NCBI GenBank assembly: GCA_018303185.1
Contig: JAGVYR010000002.1
Span: 1-53,604 of the forward strand
Length of the DNA: 53,604 nucleotides
Source of the DNA: Candidatus Woesearchaeota archaeon
Lineage (GTDB): Archaea > Nanobdellota > Nanobdellia > Woesearchaeales > GW2011-AR4
Reading direction: 5' to 3'
Both the position numbers and the translations under genes were made by a program. The notes beneath the pieces were generated by a model. That model had not been told where the DNA came from and made no database searches. It saw nothing but the letters and a program-made list of their open reading frames with translations. Of this stretch, positions 1 to 10,672 are shown piece after piece. Every line of letters starts with the position of its first letter. Positions within the stretch are counted from its first letter, which is position 1.

Positions 1-1
1 T

Positions 2-391
2 GACCAGTTCTCAATAGTTTCAAACTGCAGCATAATAATAAACAACACCATAAATAAAACATCCACTTCAATAACGAAGAACACAAGGCTGAACTTCACA
101 ATATACAACTTCAGCGATGGGCACCATTCATGGAGAATTAACTGCACTGATTTCCTTGGAAATGTCAACACAACTCCTTTTAGGATAGCTAAGACAGACA
201 AGACAGCCCCAACAGTGTCATTGAACAAGCCGATAAATTTCCAGAACATCTCCTCATCTACCTTTAAAGTGAATGCTACGGCAACAGATGCAGGCTCAGG
301 AGTAAACAAGACGGTGTTCCAGTACAGGGCACAAGACTCAGGGGCATGGACGCAAATCTGCAACAATCCTATAGGCTTGCAGCCTTTCTGA
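2..391 (+). CDS. Upstream fragment of giant Ig-repeat surface protein (5' truncated, frameshifted)
   Basis: This open frame enters from outside the window and stops at a TGA at 389-391. Its translation carries the same Ig-like signatures as the following ORF: SNCSIIIN, WRINCTDFLGN, then TAPTVSLNKPINF and SGVNKTVFQYR. The next ORF lies in another frame and can be read upstream of its first GTG as SEGTKYQVKAYANDTLNHT. That matches an internal repeat of the same protein (SNKYQVKAYANDSLGN). The two ORFs are therefore one gene interrupted by a frameshift at about 372-390. Whether this is a real mutation, a recoding site or an assembly error cannot be told from the sequence. Confidence 0.8.
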   Translation, partial: DQFSIVSNCSIIINNTINKTSTSITKNTRLNFTIYNFSDGHHSWRINCTDFLGNVNTTPFRIAKTDKTAPTVSLNKPINFQNISSSTFKVNATATDAGSGVNKTVFQYRAQDSGAWTQICNNPIGLQPF

Positions 392-452
392 GGGCACAAA
401 ATATCAGGTAAAGGCATATGCGAATGACACTCTGAACCATACAAGTCTTATT

Positions 453-3400
453 GTGAATGTTACCAATATAACGGTAGACAGAAGCCCGCCAAAAGTTTAT
501 GCTGTAAGCCCTGCCAACAACACACAGGATACTGACGGGAACGTGACGTTCTTCTACAATGTTACGGATGCGCTGCTTGAGGTGAGGAACTGCAGCCTTG
601 TAATTAACGGAACTATCAATGCTACAAATTCGAGAGTCGGGGAAAACAGGAGAAATAATTTCACAACCAGCCTTTTCATTGATGGAGTATACAACTGGAG
701 CGTGGAATGCTATGATTATGCAAACAACCGCAACCAGACAGAAGCATTTAACCTTACTGTCGCCCCTGACAACACGCCTCCGATTATCGCATTGGTAAGC
801 CCTGCAAACAACAGCATATACACTTCCAACAGCGTCCAGTTCAGGTTTAACGCCTCAGACCTGCTTTCGGGCATACACAACTGCTCTGTCATAATTAACA
901 ACAGGACAAACACTACAAACACTTCATTATTATCGGAAATTTCCACAAACACAATCACTGTCAATGATGTCAAAGACGGCAATTATACATGGAGCGTGAA
1001 CTGCACTGACAATTCCCCCCAGAGCAATGTGGGTGCAAGCAGCCCATTTAACCTGACAGTAAGGGAAACAACCAGTATTGCAATAAATGTTTCCGCAAAC
1101 AAAAACACTTATGAGAAAGGAGAAAATGCAGCAATAATGACTACAACTGAAGATATCTTCGGCACTAACATCAACGCTTCTGTCACGACCGACATAGTGA
1201 AAGGCAACACTTCAGTGCCATGGTGGAATTCCAGCTGGAAGAAAAGGGCGCCAATTCTGATTAATAATACAAAGGATGCGAACAGGACTGATGAGCCTAT
1301 AAGAGCGAATATTACGGGGCTGGACAACAATATAGACAGCTGCACTGAATTAAGGATAACTTACTTTGACAATGAGTCCCTGAAGCAATCCCAAATACCG
1401 CATGTGCTGCTGGCAGGAAATGACGCGACATGGTGCTATGTCAAGTTCCTTGTCAGCCTTAATCCAAATGAGACAAGCAGGGATAGATATTATGCCTATT
1501 ACAATAACTCGGGTGCGGGAGCTTCGAGCCTGCCTTACATTGGCACTTACTTCTATGCGCAGTCAAATGCGGAATCCAGCACAGCGCTCACGAGCATGCA
1601 GGACAAGGCAACGCTTAACTTTACCCCTTCCCCGGGATATTACCTCATTCTGGCAACTGCAGAGATAGCATCCTCTGCTGCCGCAAACAGGGCAGAGGCA
1701 CAGCTTACGATTGACGGATCAGTAGAAGCTACTCTGGATGCCACTGCTGATGAGGCTGACGAAGGCGCTATAGACACAACAGAGCACCATTTCGCAACAC
1801 ACAAAGTGGCTTATCTTGACGGCTCAAACCATTCGCTCATTATGCAATATAGGGCAGTCACAGGCACGACAATAATAAAGAATGCCCGCATTGCCGCAAT
1901 CAAAATTCCGCATAACGAGACCAATGAGTCAGCGGCCCAGCAGCCATTATCAACCTCTTATGCCAATATTGTCGAATACGGCCTTAATGTTCCGAGCAGG
2001 GCAACTTATCTTGTGATAGGCTCTGCCGAGTACCAGGCTTCTGTTGCCGGAAGCTCTGTATTCGGAAAGCTGACAGTGGACGGAAAATCTTACGGGGAAT
2101 CCCTTATGGAGGGAGAGGCGACGACAGATTACGAAAGCTTCATGACATTCAGGCTGTTCAATTTCTCTGCAGGCACGCACACTCTCGCAGTCCAGGGGAG
2201 GTCTGAATCCGGTGCAATGAACATGAGGAGGGCAAGAATCTCCGCAATAAGGATAGAAGACCATTTCCAGATTGCGAATGTGAGTGCCGAGGAGAATACC
2301 GTCGCGCCGGCACTCGCTACAGCAGACAAAGTAAGCACAGAATTTAACGTGCAGGAAAGCGATGATTACCTTTTCCTTGGGACAGCGATGTCATTGTCGG
2401 CTGCAGGAAATGGAGATGCAAACCACGGAACGCTGAAATTCCTTGTAGACAATACACAGCATGGGTATATGCACGGCGGAAGAAGCGACGCGAGTGACAG
2501 GCTGACTTTTTTTACAATAAGGAACCTCACTCTTGATCCGGGCCTGCACAGGTTTAATATAACCCACAAGAGCAACGCCACAGCAGCCTTGAATACGAAT
2601 AATTCGAGGATACTTGCCCTAAAGGTGACGCCGGTAGGGATATCTTCCCAAGCTGATAAGACACAAAATTTTGTATTGCAGGCTGCAAACGACACAGGAA
2701 TAGACGGGGCATGGCAGCTTAAATGGAAGACGAACACCACTCTTGGGAATTATTCTGCGGTATCATTCGCCCAGAGCAGGGGGTACAACAATGCAACGGC
2801 CTCAGACACGTTCCTCATAGTTCCGGATACGACTCCTCCTTCAATAAAGCTGCTGACGGCAAACAACACATGGAAGAGGCAGGACATAACACTTGCCTAC
2901 ATTCCAAATGATGCAGCATCCCAGATACTGAACTGCAGCCTCATCCTCAATAATGAGGTGTTTGCTGCAAACAGCACTATAACCAAGGGAGCGAGAAATA
3001 ACTTCACTCTCAGGAGCCTTTCTGAAGGCACATACACATGGACGGTAAACTGCACGGATGATGCGCTGAATAACGGCACTAATTCAAGCCATTACACTTT
3101 CTACATTGACAATACTACGCCCGCAGTCAATCTTAATCTTCCAATAAATCTTGAAAATCTATCTGCCAGCTGGGTTAAGTTCAATTTCACGGCTATTGAT
3201 AATATGGATTTAGGGATGGTATGCAACATAACAATAAACAATAAAATCAACAGGACAAACATCAAGGCACTGAACGGCACTTATGCAAACATAACGGTGA
3301 CAGGATTCAATGACGGCAGCTATCTGTGGAACGTGAGCTGCAAGGACAATTCCACTAACACGAATGTGAGCCTTACGAGGAGGTTTACCATTGATACTAC

Positions 3401-6400
3401 CTTCCCGACGATAGAGCTTAATTATCCTTCCAATGATACGTGGTTCAATGCAGGCACTTTAGAATTCAACTATACGCCGACGGACTCCAATCTTAAGGCA
3501 TGCGAATTGTTCATCAATGTATCAGGAACATGGCAAAAGCAGGCTGAAAAATACAGGCCATTAACAGGCGCAGTAAATAATTTCAGCGGGATGCAGCTGG
3601 GCGACGGGACTTACGCATGGAACATCAACTGCTCCGACTATGCAGGGAACATGAATTTCTCGACGCACAACTACACAGTTAATATAGACACAGTATTCCC
3701 GAGAATGAATTACAGCACAGGAACAGCAAGGAACAACTCCTACTTCAACAGGGACTGGATATTCGTTAATGTGAGCTATGCAGAGGAGAATTTTGCAAAC
3801 ATCACCTTCCACCTCTACAACAGCAGCCTTGGCTTAATTAATGAGACAAACTTCACTTTGAGGACATACAAGATAAACTTCACGAATATTTTCAATACGA
3901 ACCAGGCCTATTACTATAACGTGACACTGAGAGACAAGGCTGGAAACAAAAATACAACCAAGACAAGGAAGATAACCCTTGACTCCGCAAACCCAAGAAT
4001 TGACTATGCAGGCGGAACAGCCGCAAACAATACTTACTTCAACAGGAATTCCATCTTTGTCAATGTATCGGTCAATGAGGCTAACTTCGCGAACATAACA
4101 TTCTACCTCTACAACAGCAGCTTTGCCCTTATCAATGAAACAAATTTTACAACCTCCACTTTTGAAGTAAACTTTACTAACCTTGAGCACCTTAATGCCA
4201 CATACTATTATAATGCCACAGCGAGAGACAGGGCAGGCAACATAAACTCGACAAAAACAAGAAAAATAACACTTGACAATGTAAGGCCCAGGATTGAATA
4301 TTCAGGGGGGACATCGGACAATAATACTTATTTCAACAGGGAATGGATTTTTGTCAATGTAACTCCTTATGACCAGAACCCGATAGCAAACCTTACCTTT
4401 TACCTGTACAACTCAGCCCTGAGCCTTGTCAACCAGACAAGCTATGCCGCCATGAACTCAACAAACAGCAGCATTAATTTCACAAATCTGGCAGATACTG
4501 ATGAAATGTACTATTACAACGCCACTGTGTTTGATGCTGCAGGCAACAGAAATTCAACAAAGACAAGAAGAATAACTCTCGATGCATTCACACCCGCAGT
4601 AACGCTCAACTCGCCGGCAAACAGCTCATGGGATAATGACGGAAGCATATCATTCAGTTACATGGCATCCGACAGCAACATAGGGAGCTGCATATTGTAC
4701 CATAATGAGAGCGGAATTTTTTCAGCGAATGAGACCAACTCAAGCATAAATTCTGGAGTTGCTGACATTGTGCGCATATCACTAAGAAATGGCGGCTTCA
4801 CATGGAATGTGCTGTGCAATGACACTGCGGGAAATTCCGCATGGGCGCAAAATAATTTCACAATCAAAGTTGATACAGTGCCTCCAAGGCTGCAGCTTGT
4901 ATTCCCGACGCCCGCAAATAACTCCAACCAGAGCTCCACTTCCCTTTTGGTGAATGTGACCCATAAGGAGAACAATACAGGATTTATACAGGTATTCCTC
5001 AACGGCACGCTCAGGGAGACAAGGGCATACAACCAGGCGCTTAATTATACAAACTTTACAATAACCGGAATAACTGACGGCAAATACAGGTTTAATGCGA
5101 GAATAAATGACAGCGCAGGAAATGCCAATGTGACTGAGAACAGGACGATAAGGATAGACACGACGCCGCCTTCAGTCTCTCTTGTGAGCCCGGCAAATAG
5201 GACATGGCTCAACAACAGGACAAAAACAAGCGCTTTGATATACACTCCTTCAGACCTGCTGCTGAAAGTGCAGAACTGCAGCCTCATACTGAATAACGGC
5301 GTAACGAGGACAAACAGGACAATCTTCCAGTCCTCAATAAACAATTTCACAGAGACTTTCAGCGAAGGCTTCTACAACTGGAGCATAAACTGCAGCGATG
5401 CTGTAAGCAACGAAGGAAGCAGCAGCACAAGGCTTCTCAAGGCAGACTTGGGATTCCCCAGAATAAGCAACATGAGCATAAACATGAGCACGGTTAATGT
5501 GAGCAATTACGTCTGCATCAATATGACTGCGCAGGACAGCCTTTCAGGAGTCAACAAGACATTTGCAAGGCTCCGCGAGCCCGACGGCACAATAAGGGAT
5601 GTCAGGCTGTTTGATAATGCTACAACAACATGCGATTCTGTAAACGGAAACAATGTTTATTCGGTTGAGTTCCGCATACTTAAAGTCGGCGTGTATAACT
5701 GGACCATTGCAATCGCAAATGACACAGCAGGAAACTTCAACACAACTGCCGCAGGAATACTGCTAAATACGACGAGCGTGGCCACACTGAATGTGACTTT
5801 GTTCTCGCCACAGCAGAATTTTGAGGTGAACGAATCAGAATCTGAGCTAAACTATTCATTTGAGCAAGAATGCAAGGCAGTGTGCAACGGCAATGACGGC
5901 AGGCAGAACTGCACTGACGTGTACATGTATGCTACATACAACCTGACTGCCCTGGGGGCTGACATAACAACTTCTTCCCAGTTCCTTGTGAACAGGAATG
6001 ACAGCTTCTACTGCGGCAACCTTACCGAAGGCGACGGAAATGATGCCTGCGCCTTTAACTTTACAATAAGAACTGCAAGAAATGCAGGCGGAACCGCATG
6101 GGGCATAGCCTGCAGGGCAGAAGGCGAGTTCATTGGCATATACTCCTCACCGCAGCAAACCAACCTGACGGTGAATGACCATCCTAATGCCAGCACTACA
6201 TACCCCAAGGAAGGAGAGTACCTGCACGGAATTGAGGTGCTGAATGCGTCAGCAAGCAGGGATGACAAAAATATAACATGGTACTCATTTGAGCTTGATG
6301 ATTCCATTGCGTTCTCAACTCCCAGCCTGCTGTGCAGCAGCAACCTGTCTAACTGCACATTCAACACACAGGTGCAGGCGCAGTGCGTGCAGGAGACCCT

Positions 6401-9400
6401 TGGCTGCTACATGCGGCTTAATGTGACGGACTCTGACAGCCTTACGAACAGCACTTTGCGGCAGATAGGGATTGACAATACAGCTCCAAGAGTAAACCTA
6501 AACAGCCCTGTGAATGATTCATGGAGCGCGAGCCTTGCAGTGTCCTTCTATTACACGCCTACAGACGTGAATATAGGCAGCTGCACTCTCTACCATAACG
6601 CGAGCGGGGCATGGGCTGCAAACATAACGAATTCAAGCCTGCTGTCGGGAGTGCAGGTGAGGTTCAGGACAGTGCTTGATGCTGACGGAATATTCGCATG
6701 GAACGTGCGGTGCAATGACACTGAAGGGAATTTTGCGTTCAATGCCACGAATTACACCCTTAACACGGACACGCACAGGCCCAGGATAGACTTTGATACA
6801 GGAACAAAAAGGAATAACTCGTATGCAAGGGCAGACTGGATATTTGTGAATGTTTCCGTGCAGGAGCCGAATTTTGCCAATATAACCTATTACCTGTATA
6901 ATTCCAACCTAGTTTTGGTTAATGAGACAAACTATACAAGCACTGTGCTTAAGATTAACTTTACAAAGATGCAGGACAAGAATGAAACCTATTATTACAA
7001 TGCCACTGTACGGGACAAGGCAGGCAACATCAATTCCACGAAGACAAGAGTGATTACACTGGACAATATAGGGCCTGTCACCACAATTACTGCCCCTGTC
7101 AATTTCACGAACATAACTTCCAGCAGCTATCTTGTGAGCGCTTCAGTGTCGGATTTCGGGATTGGGCCAAACGCGACAGTCTTTGAATACAGGGAGAACC
7201 ACACTGAAACGTGGAAGCAGGCGTGCATTGACTACATCCCTGCAGGCGGCTTTTCGTGCACATGGAGCCTTGCATCGCTTCCTGACAGCAACAAATACCA
7301 GGTAAAGGCGTACGCAAACGACAGCCTGGGCAATATCGGCCAGAATGACACACGCTTCAATGTGACTGTTGACAGGGCTCCTCCTCGCATATATATCGTG
7401 TCCCCTTTAAACAATACAAGAGTGCTCTTTGGAAATGTCACGTTTATCTACAATACAACTGACGAGACATCATCTGTTGCGAACTGCAGCATATACTTTG
7501 AAGGCATACTGAATCAGACCAATCACACTATTACTGAAAGTGCCGCAAACAATTTTACTGTCACTAATATCCCTGAAGGAGACTACAACTGGAGAATAGG
7601 ATGCTATGATTCCGTCGGAAACCAAAATAGCTCGCTGACTTACAATATAAGCGTCCATCCTGATACCGATGCGCCCGTAATAGCGCTGATATCTCCTGCG
7701 AATAACTCGATATCTACATCAGAAAATGTGCTGTTTACCTATAATGTTACAGAGCCGCTGTCTCCGATACAGAACTGCAGCATCATGATAAACGGCACGA
7801 TAAATCAGACGGATGCCTCTGTGCTGAGCAACTACACACAATCATTCAGCGTTACAAATATGAATGACGGAAGATATGTATGGCAGGTAAACTGCACTGA
7901 CAACAGCACTGCCCACAATAAAGGAGCGAGCCACGTGTTCAACCTGACAGTCTTCAAGGTCACAAATTTTATTGTAAGCGTTGCCTCTAATGAAAGGTAC
8001 GAGACTGATCCTGACAGGAACAGGGGAGAAAATGCGACCATAAGCGTTGAGCTTACAGACGTGTTCGGGAACAGCATACTTGCAAACCTGACAAATGACC
8101 TCATCTATGCCAATATCACCAATGTTACTTATCCATGGTGGAACATCAGCTATAAGTTCAGGAAGCCCGTAAATGTGACAAACGGCAATGACTACAGCAG
8201 CGGATGGTTTGGCGAGCTTCCGGCCAATTATACTGTGAACTTCACGTTCAATTCCGCGCAGCTCGTGTCCCTGGGAAAGATGCAGGCGGATGGCGATGAC
8301 CTCAGAATAGCATTCTGGAACAACCTTACAGGCAACTGGACAGAGCTTGACAGGCTTGTTACGGGGATGAACAGCGCAGCGACAAGCGTGCTCTTCAAGA
8401 CGAGGCAGAAAATAGGCCTTAACGGCTCAGATATGAGGTACTATCTCTACTATGGAAACGCTGGTGTTGTTGGGCCGCCCATCAACAAGTCCGGAGTGTA
8501 TTATTACTATGACGACTTTTCCATAAACACAACTTCCCTTTACACGCTCGGTGCGGATTACGAGGACCTTACAGAGGATGTAGACGGCATGGTGACATAC
8601 AGCCCTGCAGCAGCGACGCTTAACCACAGCTCTGCTTCATCTGTCGGAAAGAGCGTAAGAAAGAGCCTTCCTGCGGACGGCATGATAGTTGAAGTCTCGC
8701 ACTATTATTCCAGCAGGAACGGCATTTCCAACAGGCTGGAGATAGCAGGCCTCATAGACCCAAGCGCCGAAACATATTATTATTTCTACACATCAAGCAA
8801 CATAGAAGGGACTGCACTGAAGCGAAGGCTCAATGGAGGGGCTCCAGCTACTTTGGCCTCGTCCGGTACTACCTTCCCTTCCACTAATGCATGGTACAAC
8901 CTGAGGCTTGAGGCATACAGCAACAGCTCCACTACAATCCTGAAGGGATTTGTCAACGGAAACCTGCTGCTGGCATACAATGATTCCAGCGCAAGCAGGA
9001 TATCAGGCGCAGGAGGCTTCGGAGTTGGAGAATTCCAGACAAGAGGAAGATGGGACAATCTCACTGTCAGGAAGAAAGTTCCGGTTGAGCCGACACTGGC
9101 TGAAATGGCTGAAGAAGAATGGATAGAGAGGGATTCAAATGTATCCAGCAGCGGCGGCCTTTATTCCTATAACATAAGCACGCAAGGCAAGCAGTTCGGG
9201 AATTATTCGGCAGTAGTATGGGCGAAGGCAAGCAACTATTACCAGAGCTACGGCAGCACAAGATTCGAGATAGGCAGGGATATAACTCCGCCGAACATTA
9301 CTCTGCACAGCCCAATCAACGGACTTAACAGCACAACGCTGCGAATGCATTTCAACTGGACTACGCATGACAGCATTGACAGCAATGTAAGCTGCAACCT

Positions 9401-10496
9401 CACTATAAACGGGCAGGCTGCACTGGAAGCGATACCGAGCCTCGATAGGGCATATACCAATGTGACTGCAATCAATCTTGCCGAAGGGGCAAATGTGTGG
9501 AACCTTACATGCATTGATGACAATAACAATACAGGCTCCAGCGAAACAAGGAACTTTACCGTTGTCAGGGGCGCATCGTCATTCAACGCGACGATTGCAG
9601 ATGACAACGAGAGCATAGTGCTTGACTGGGCAGACATAGGGTATGCAGACTACTACAGCATTTTCATTGCCGATAATTTCACGTCTGAATTCAGCGCTGT
9701 TGCAAACGTGACAAATATACTTGACTCAAACTATACTGACAGCTCTGCAGGCTCAAAATCAGAGAGATTCTATAAAATTGCAGCGGTAAGGGGCGGCGTG
9801 AATACAACCTCTGTATTAATGGCAGGAAAATATGAATTCCGGCTGCTCAATAATTCAGGCTCTTTGTCTGACTGGCAGCTGATAAGCATCCCGCTTAATC
9901 TCACAAATTACAGGCTTGACAACGACAGCAATAGCGGCTTTGACTTCACTGTGAAGCCGAGAGGATGCATAAAGGCGCTGTGGTTCTATAATGCATCAAT
10001 AGGGGAATATTCCAGGACAGTATATAACGGAACTGGATGGAATGCGGCCGCGGGAAGCGAGAATTTCACAGCACTGTCGCCCGGACAGGGATACTGGGCT
10101 GAGATAAACAGGACATGCAACCTCACGTTTGCTGGAGTCGTGCCTGCAAGCAATCTGACCATGGACTTGTCTGTAAAAGGTGACAGGAACTGGAGCATAG
10201 TGCCATGGTTTTCGCCGAATGCCTCGAACCTGCCCATAACTTCCGCTCCATTGTGGCTGCAGCCCGAGCCGCCTTACTGGCCAATCGGTGTGAGCCCTGC
10301 AGGCTCCGTGCAAGCCATTGACCGCTACAATCCTGTTACAGATGAGTTTGAAGTGATTGTGCATTTTGACGGAGACTGGGGATGGTGGCCATCCTTTAAT
10401 AATCCTGACTTCACAAGGCTTGAGCCCGGGCAGGGATATTACTTTGACACTGGCGCAGGGACAACATGGGTGCACGAGCCAAATACAGACAAATGA
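453..10496 (+). CDS. Giant secreted multi-Ig-domain surface protein with two DUF2341-like domains
   Basis: At least 3347 residues, continuing upstream through a frameshift; GTG 453 is only the first start codon in this frame and is probably not a real start. Most of the chain is tandem Ig-like domains of about 90-100 residues with the pattern TPPxIxLxSPxNN, then NCSLIxN, then WxVNCTD, so each has two cysteines placed for a disulfide. Asn-X-Ser/Thr sequons are very dense, which points to N-glycosylation outside the cell. DUF2341-like segments begin at PWWNSSWKKR (about residue 255) and PWWNISYKFR (about 2560); a LamG-like beta domain follows the second. Residues about 365-745 hold three copies of another beta repeat. 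The C terminus has a fibronectin-like part and two GQGYW/GQGYY motifs and no membrane anchor. Likely an S-layer-like or adhesion protein, by analogy. Confidence 0.85.
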   Translation: MNVTNITVDRSPPKVYAVSPANNTQDTDGNVTFFYNVTDALLEVRNCSLVINGTINATNSRVGENRRNNFTTSLFIDGVYNWSVECYDYANNRNQTEAFNLTVAPDNTPPIIALVSPANNSIYTSNSVQFRFNASDLLSGIHNCSVIINNRTNTTNTSLLSEISTNTITVNDVKDGNYTWSVNCTDNSPQSNVGASSPFNLTVRETTSIAINVSANKNTYEKGENAAIMTTTEDIFGTNINASVTTDIVKGNTSVPWWNSSWKKRAPILINNTKDANRTDEPIRANITGLDNNIDSCTELRITYFDNESLKQSQIPHVLLAGNDATWCYVKFLVSLNPNETSRDRYYAYYNNSGAGASSLPYIGTYFYAQSNAESSTALTSMQDKATLNFTPSPGYYLILATAEIASSAAANRAEAQLTIDGSVEATLDATADEADEGAIDTTEHHFATHKVAYLDGSNHSLIMQYRAVTGTTIIKNARIAAIKIPHNETNESAAQQPLSTSYANIVEYGLNVPSRATYLVIGSAEYQASVAGSSVFGKLTVDGKSYGESLMEGEATTDYESFMTFRLFNFSAGTHTLAVQGRSESGAMNMRRARISAIRIEDHFQIANVSAEENTVAPALATADKVSTEFNVQESDDYLFLGTAMSLSAAGNGDANHGTLKFLVDNTQHGYMHGGRSDASDRLTFFTIRNLTLDPGLHRFNITHKSNATAALNTNNSRILALKVTPVGISSQADKTQNFVLQAANDTGIDGAWQLKWKTNTTLGNYSAVSFAQSRGYNNATASDTFLIVPDTTPPSIKLLTANNTWKRQDITLAYIPNDAASQILNCSLILNNEVFAANSTITKGARNNFTLRSLSEGTYTWTVNCTDDALNNGTNSSHYTFYIDNTTPAVNLNLPINLENLSASWVKFNFTAIDNMDLGMVCNITINNKINRTNIKALNGTYANITVTGFNDGSYLWNVSCKDNSTNTNVSLTRRFTIDTTFPTIELNYPSNDTWFNAGTLEFNYTPTDSNLKACELFINVSGTWQKQAEKYRPLTGAVNNFSGMQLGDGTYAWNINCSDYAGNMNFSTHNYTVNIDTVFPRMNYSTGTARNNSYFNRDWIFVNVSYAEENFANITFHLYNSSLGLINETNFTLRTYKINFTNIFNTNQAYYYNVTLRDKAGNKNTTKTRKITLDSANPRIDYAGGTAANNTYFNRNSIFVNVSVNEANFANITFYLYNSSFALINETNFTTSTFEVNFTNLEHLNATYYYNATARDRAGNINSTKTRKITLDNVRPRIEYSGGTSDNNTYFNREWIFVNVTPYDQNPIANLTFYLYNSALSLVNQTSYAAMNSTNSSINFTNLADTDEMYYYNATVFDAAGNRNSTKTRRITLDAFTPAVTLNSPANSSWDNDGSISFSYMASDSNIGSCILYHNESGIFSANETNSSINSGVADIVRISLRNGGFTWNVLCNDTAGNSAWAQNNFTIKVDTVPPRLQLVFPTPANNSNQSSTSLLVNVTHKENNTGFIQVFLNGTLRETRAYNQALNYTNFTITGITDGKYRFNARINDSAGNANVTENRTIRIDTTPPSVSLVSPANRTWLNNRTKTSALIYTPSDLLLKVQNCSLILNNGVTRTNRTIFQSSINNFTETFSEGFYNWSINCSDAVSNEGSSSTRLLKADLGFPRISNMSINMSTVNVSNYVCINMTAQDSLSGVNKTFARLREPDGTIRDVRLFDNATTTCDSVNGNNVYSVEFRILKVGVYNWTIAIANDTAGNFNTTAAGILLNTTSVATLNVTLFSPQQNFEVNESESELNYSFEQECKAVCNGNDGRQNCTDVYMYATYNLTALGADITTSSQFLVNRNDSFYCGNLTEGDGNDACAFNFTIRTARNAGGTAWGIACRAEGEFIGIYSSPQQTNLTVNDHPNASTTYPKEGEYLHGIEVLNASASRDDKNITWYSFELDDSIAFSTPSLLCSSNLSNCTFNTQVQAQCVQETLGCYMRLNVTDSDSLTNSTLRQIGIDNTAPRVNLNSPVNDSWSASLAVSFYYTPTDVNIGSCTLYHNASGAWAANITNSSLLSGVQVRFRTVLDADGIFAWNVRCNDTEGNFAFNATNYTLNTDTHRPRIDFDTGTKRNNSYARADWIFVNVSVQEPNFANITYYLYNSNLVLVNETNYTSTVLKINFTKMQDKNETYYYNATVRDKAGNINSTKTRVITLDNIGPVTTITAPVNFTNITSSSYLVSASVSDFGIGPNATVFEYRENHTETWKQACIDYIPAGGFSCTWSLASLPDSNKYQVKAYANDSLGNIGQNDTRFNVTVDRAPPRIYIVSPLNNTRVLFGNVTFIYNTTDETSSVANCSIYFEGILNQTNHTITESAANNFTVTNIPEGDYNWRIGCYDSVGNQNSSLTYNISVHPDTDAPVIALISPANNSISTSENVLFTYNVTEPLSPIQNCSIMINGTINQTDASVLSNYTQSFSVTNMNDGRYVWQVNCTDNSTAHNKGASHVFNLTVFKVTNFIVSVASNERYETDPDRNRGENATISVELTDVFGNSILANLTNDLIYANITNVTYPWWNISYKFRKPVNVTNGNDYSSGWFGELPANYTVNFTFNSAQLVSLGKMQADGDDLRIAFWNNLTGNWTELDRLVTGMNSAATSVLFKTRQKIGLNGSDMRYYLYYGNAGVVGPPINKSGVYYYYDDFSINTTSLYTLGADYEDLTEDVDGMVTYSPAAATLNHSSASSVGKSVRKSLPADGMIVEVSHYYSSRNGISNRLEIAGLIDPSAETYYYFYTSSNIEGTALKRRLNGGAPATLASSGTTFPSTNAWYNLRLEAYSNSSTTILKGFVNGNLLLAYNDSSASRISGAGGFGVGEFQTRGRWDNLTVRKKVPVEPTLAEMAEEEWIERDSNVSSSGGLYSYNISTQGKQFGNYSAVVWAKASNYYQSYGSTRFEIGRDITPPNITLHSPINGLNSTTLRMHFNWTTHDSIDSNVSCNLTINGQAALEAIPSLDRAYTNVTAINLAEGANVWNLTCIDDNNNTGSSETRNFTVVRGASSFNATIADDNESIVLDWADIGYADYYSIFIADNFTSEFSAVANVTNILDSNYTDSSAGSKSERFYKIAAVRGGVNTTSVLMAGKYEFRLLNNSGSLSDWQLISIPLNLTNYRLDNDSNSGFDFTVKPRGCIKALWFYNASIGEYSRTVYNGTGWNAAAGSENFTALSPGQGYWAEINRTCNLTFAGVVPASNLTMDLSVKGDRNWSIVPWFSPNASNLPITSAPLWLQPEPPYWPIGVSPAGSVQAIDRYNPVTDEFEVIVHFDGDWGWWPSFNNPDFTRLEPGQGYYFDTGAGTTWVHEPNTDK

Positions 10497-10547
10497 TGCC
10501 CTGAAAAATTACGCCCCGAAATTTTCCCAATTTCCCGGCTTATTTCT

Positions 10548-10592
10548 GGATAAAAAAAACAAAAAGCGGATAAAAACAGCGTTTATTTATCC
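10548..10592 (+). promoter_or_regulatory. GGATAAA repeat with inverted TTTATCC box
   Basis: GGATAAA occurs at 10548 and 10568, 20 bp apart, and an inverted TTTATCC lies at 10586-10592 with an 11-base spacer containing CAGCG. The set sits about 80 bp upstream of the PAS-protein start, just ahead of a TATA-like TTATTTAAA near 10616. The same arrangement recurs at five other control regions in this window, so it is read as a transcription-factor operator. Confidence 0.55.
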
Positions 10593-10672
10593 CAATATTA
10601 GCCGTCGACAAAAAGTTATTTAAACACCGGCAGGCAGAAATGAACTGATGCACATAAAAAAAGAGGCATACC

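Noticed and set aside
1950-9637. Minus-strand ORFs inside the giant protein gene
   Set aside because: Explained by the repetitive coding strand; no start signals or domains.
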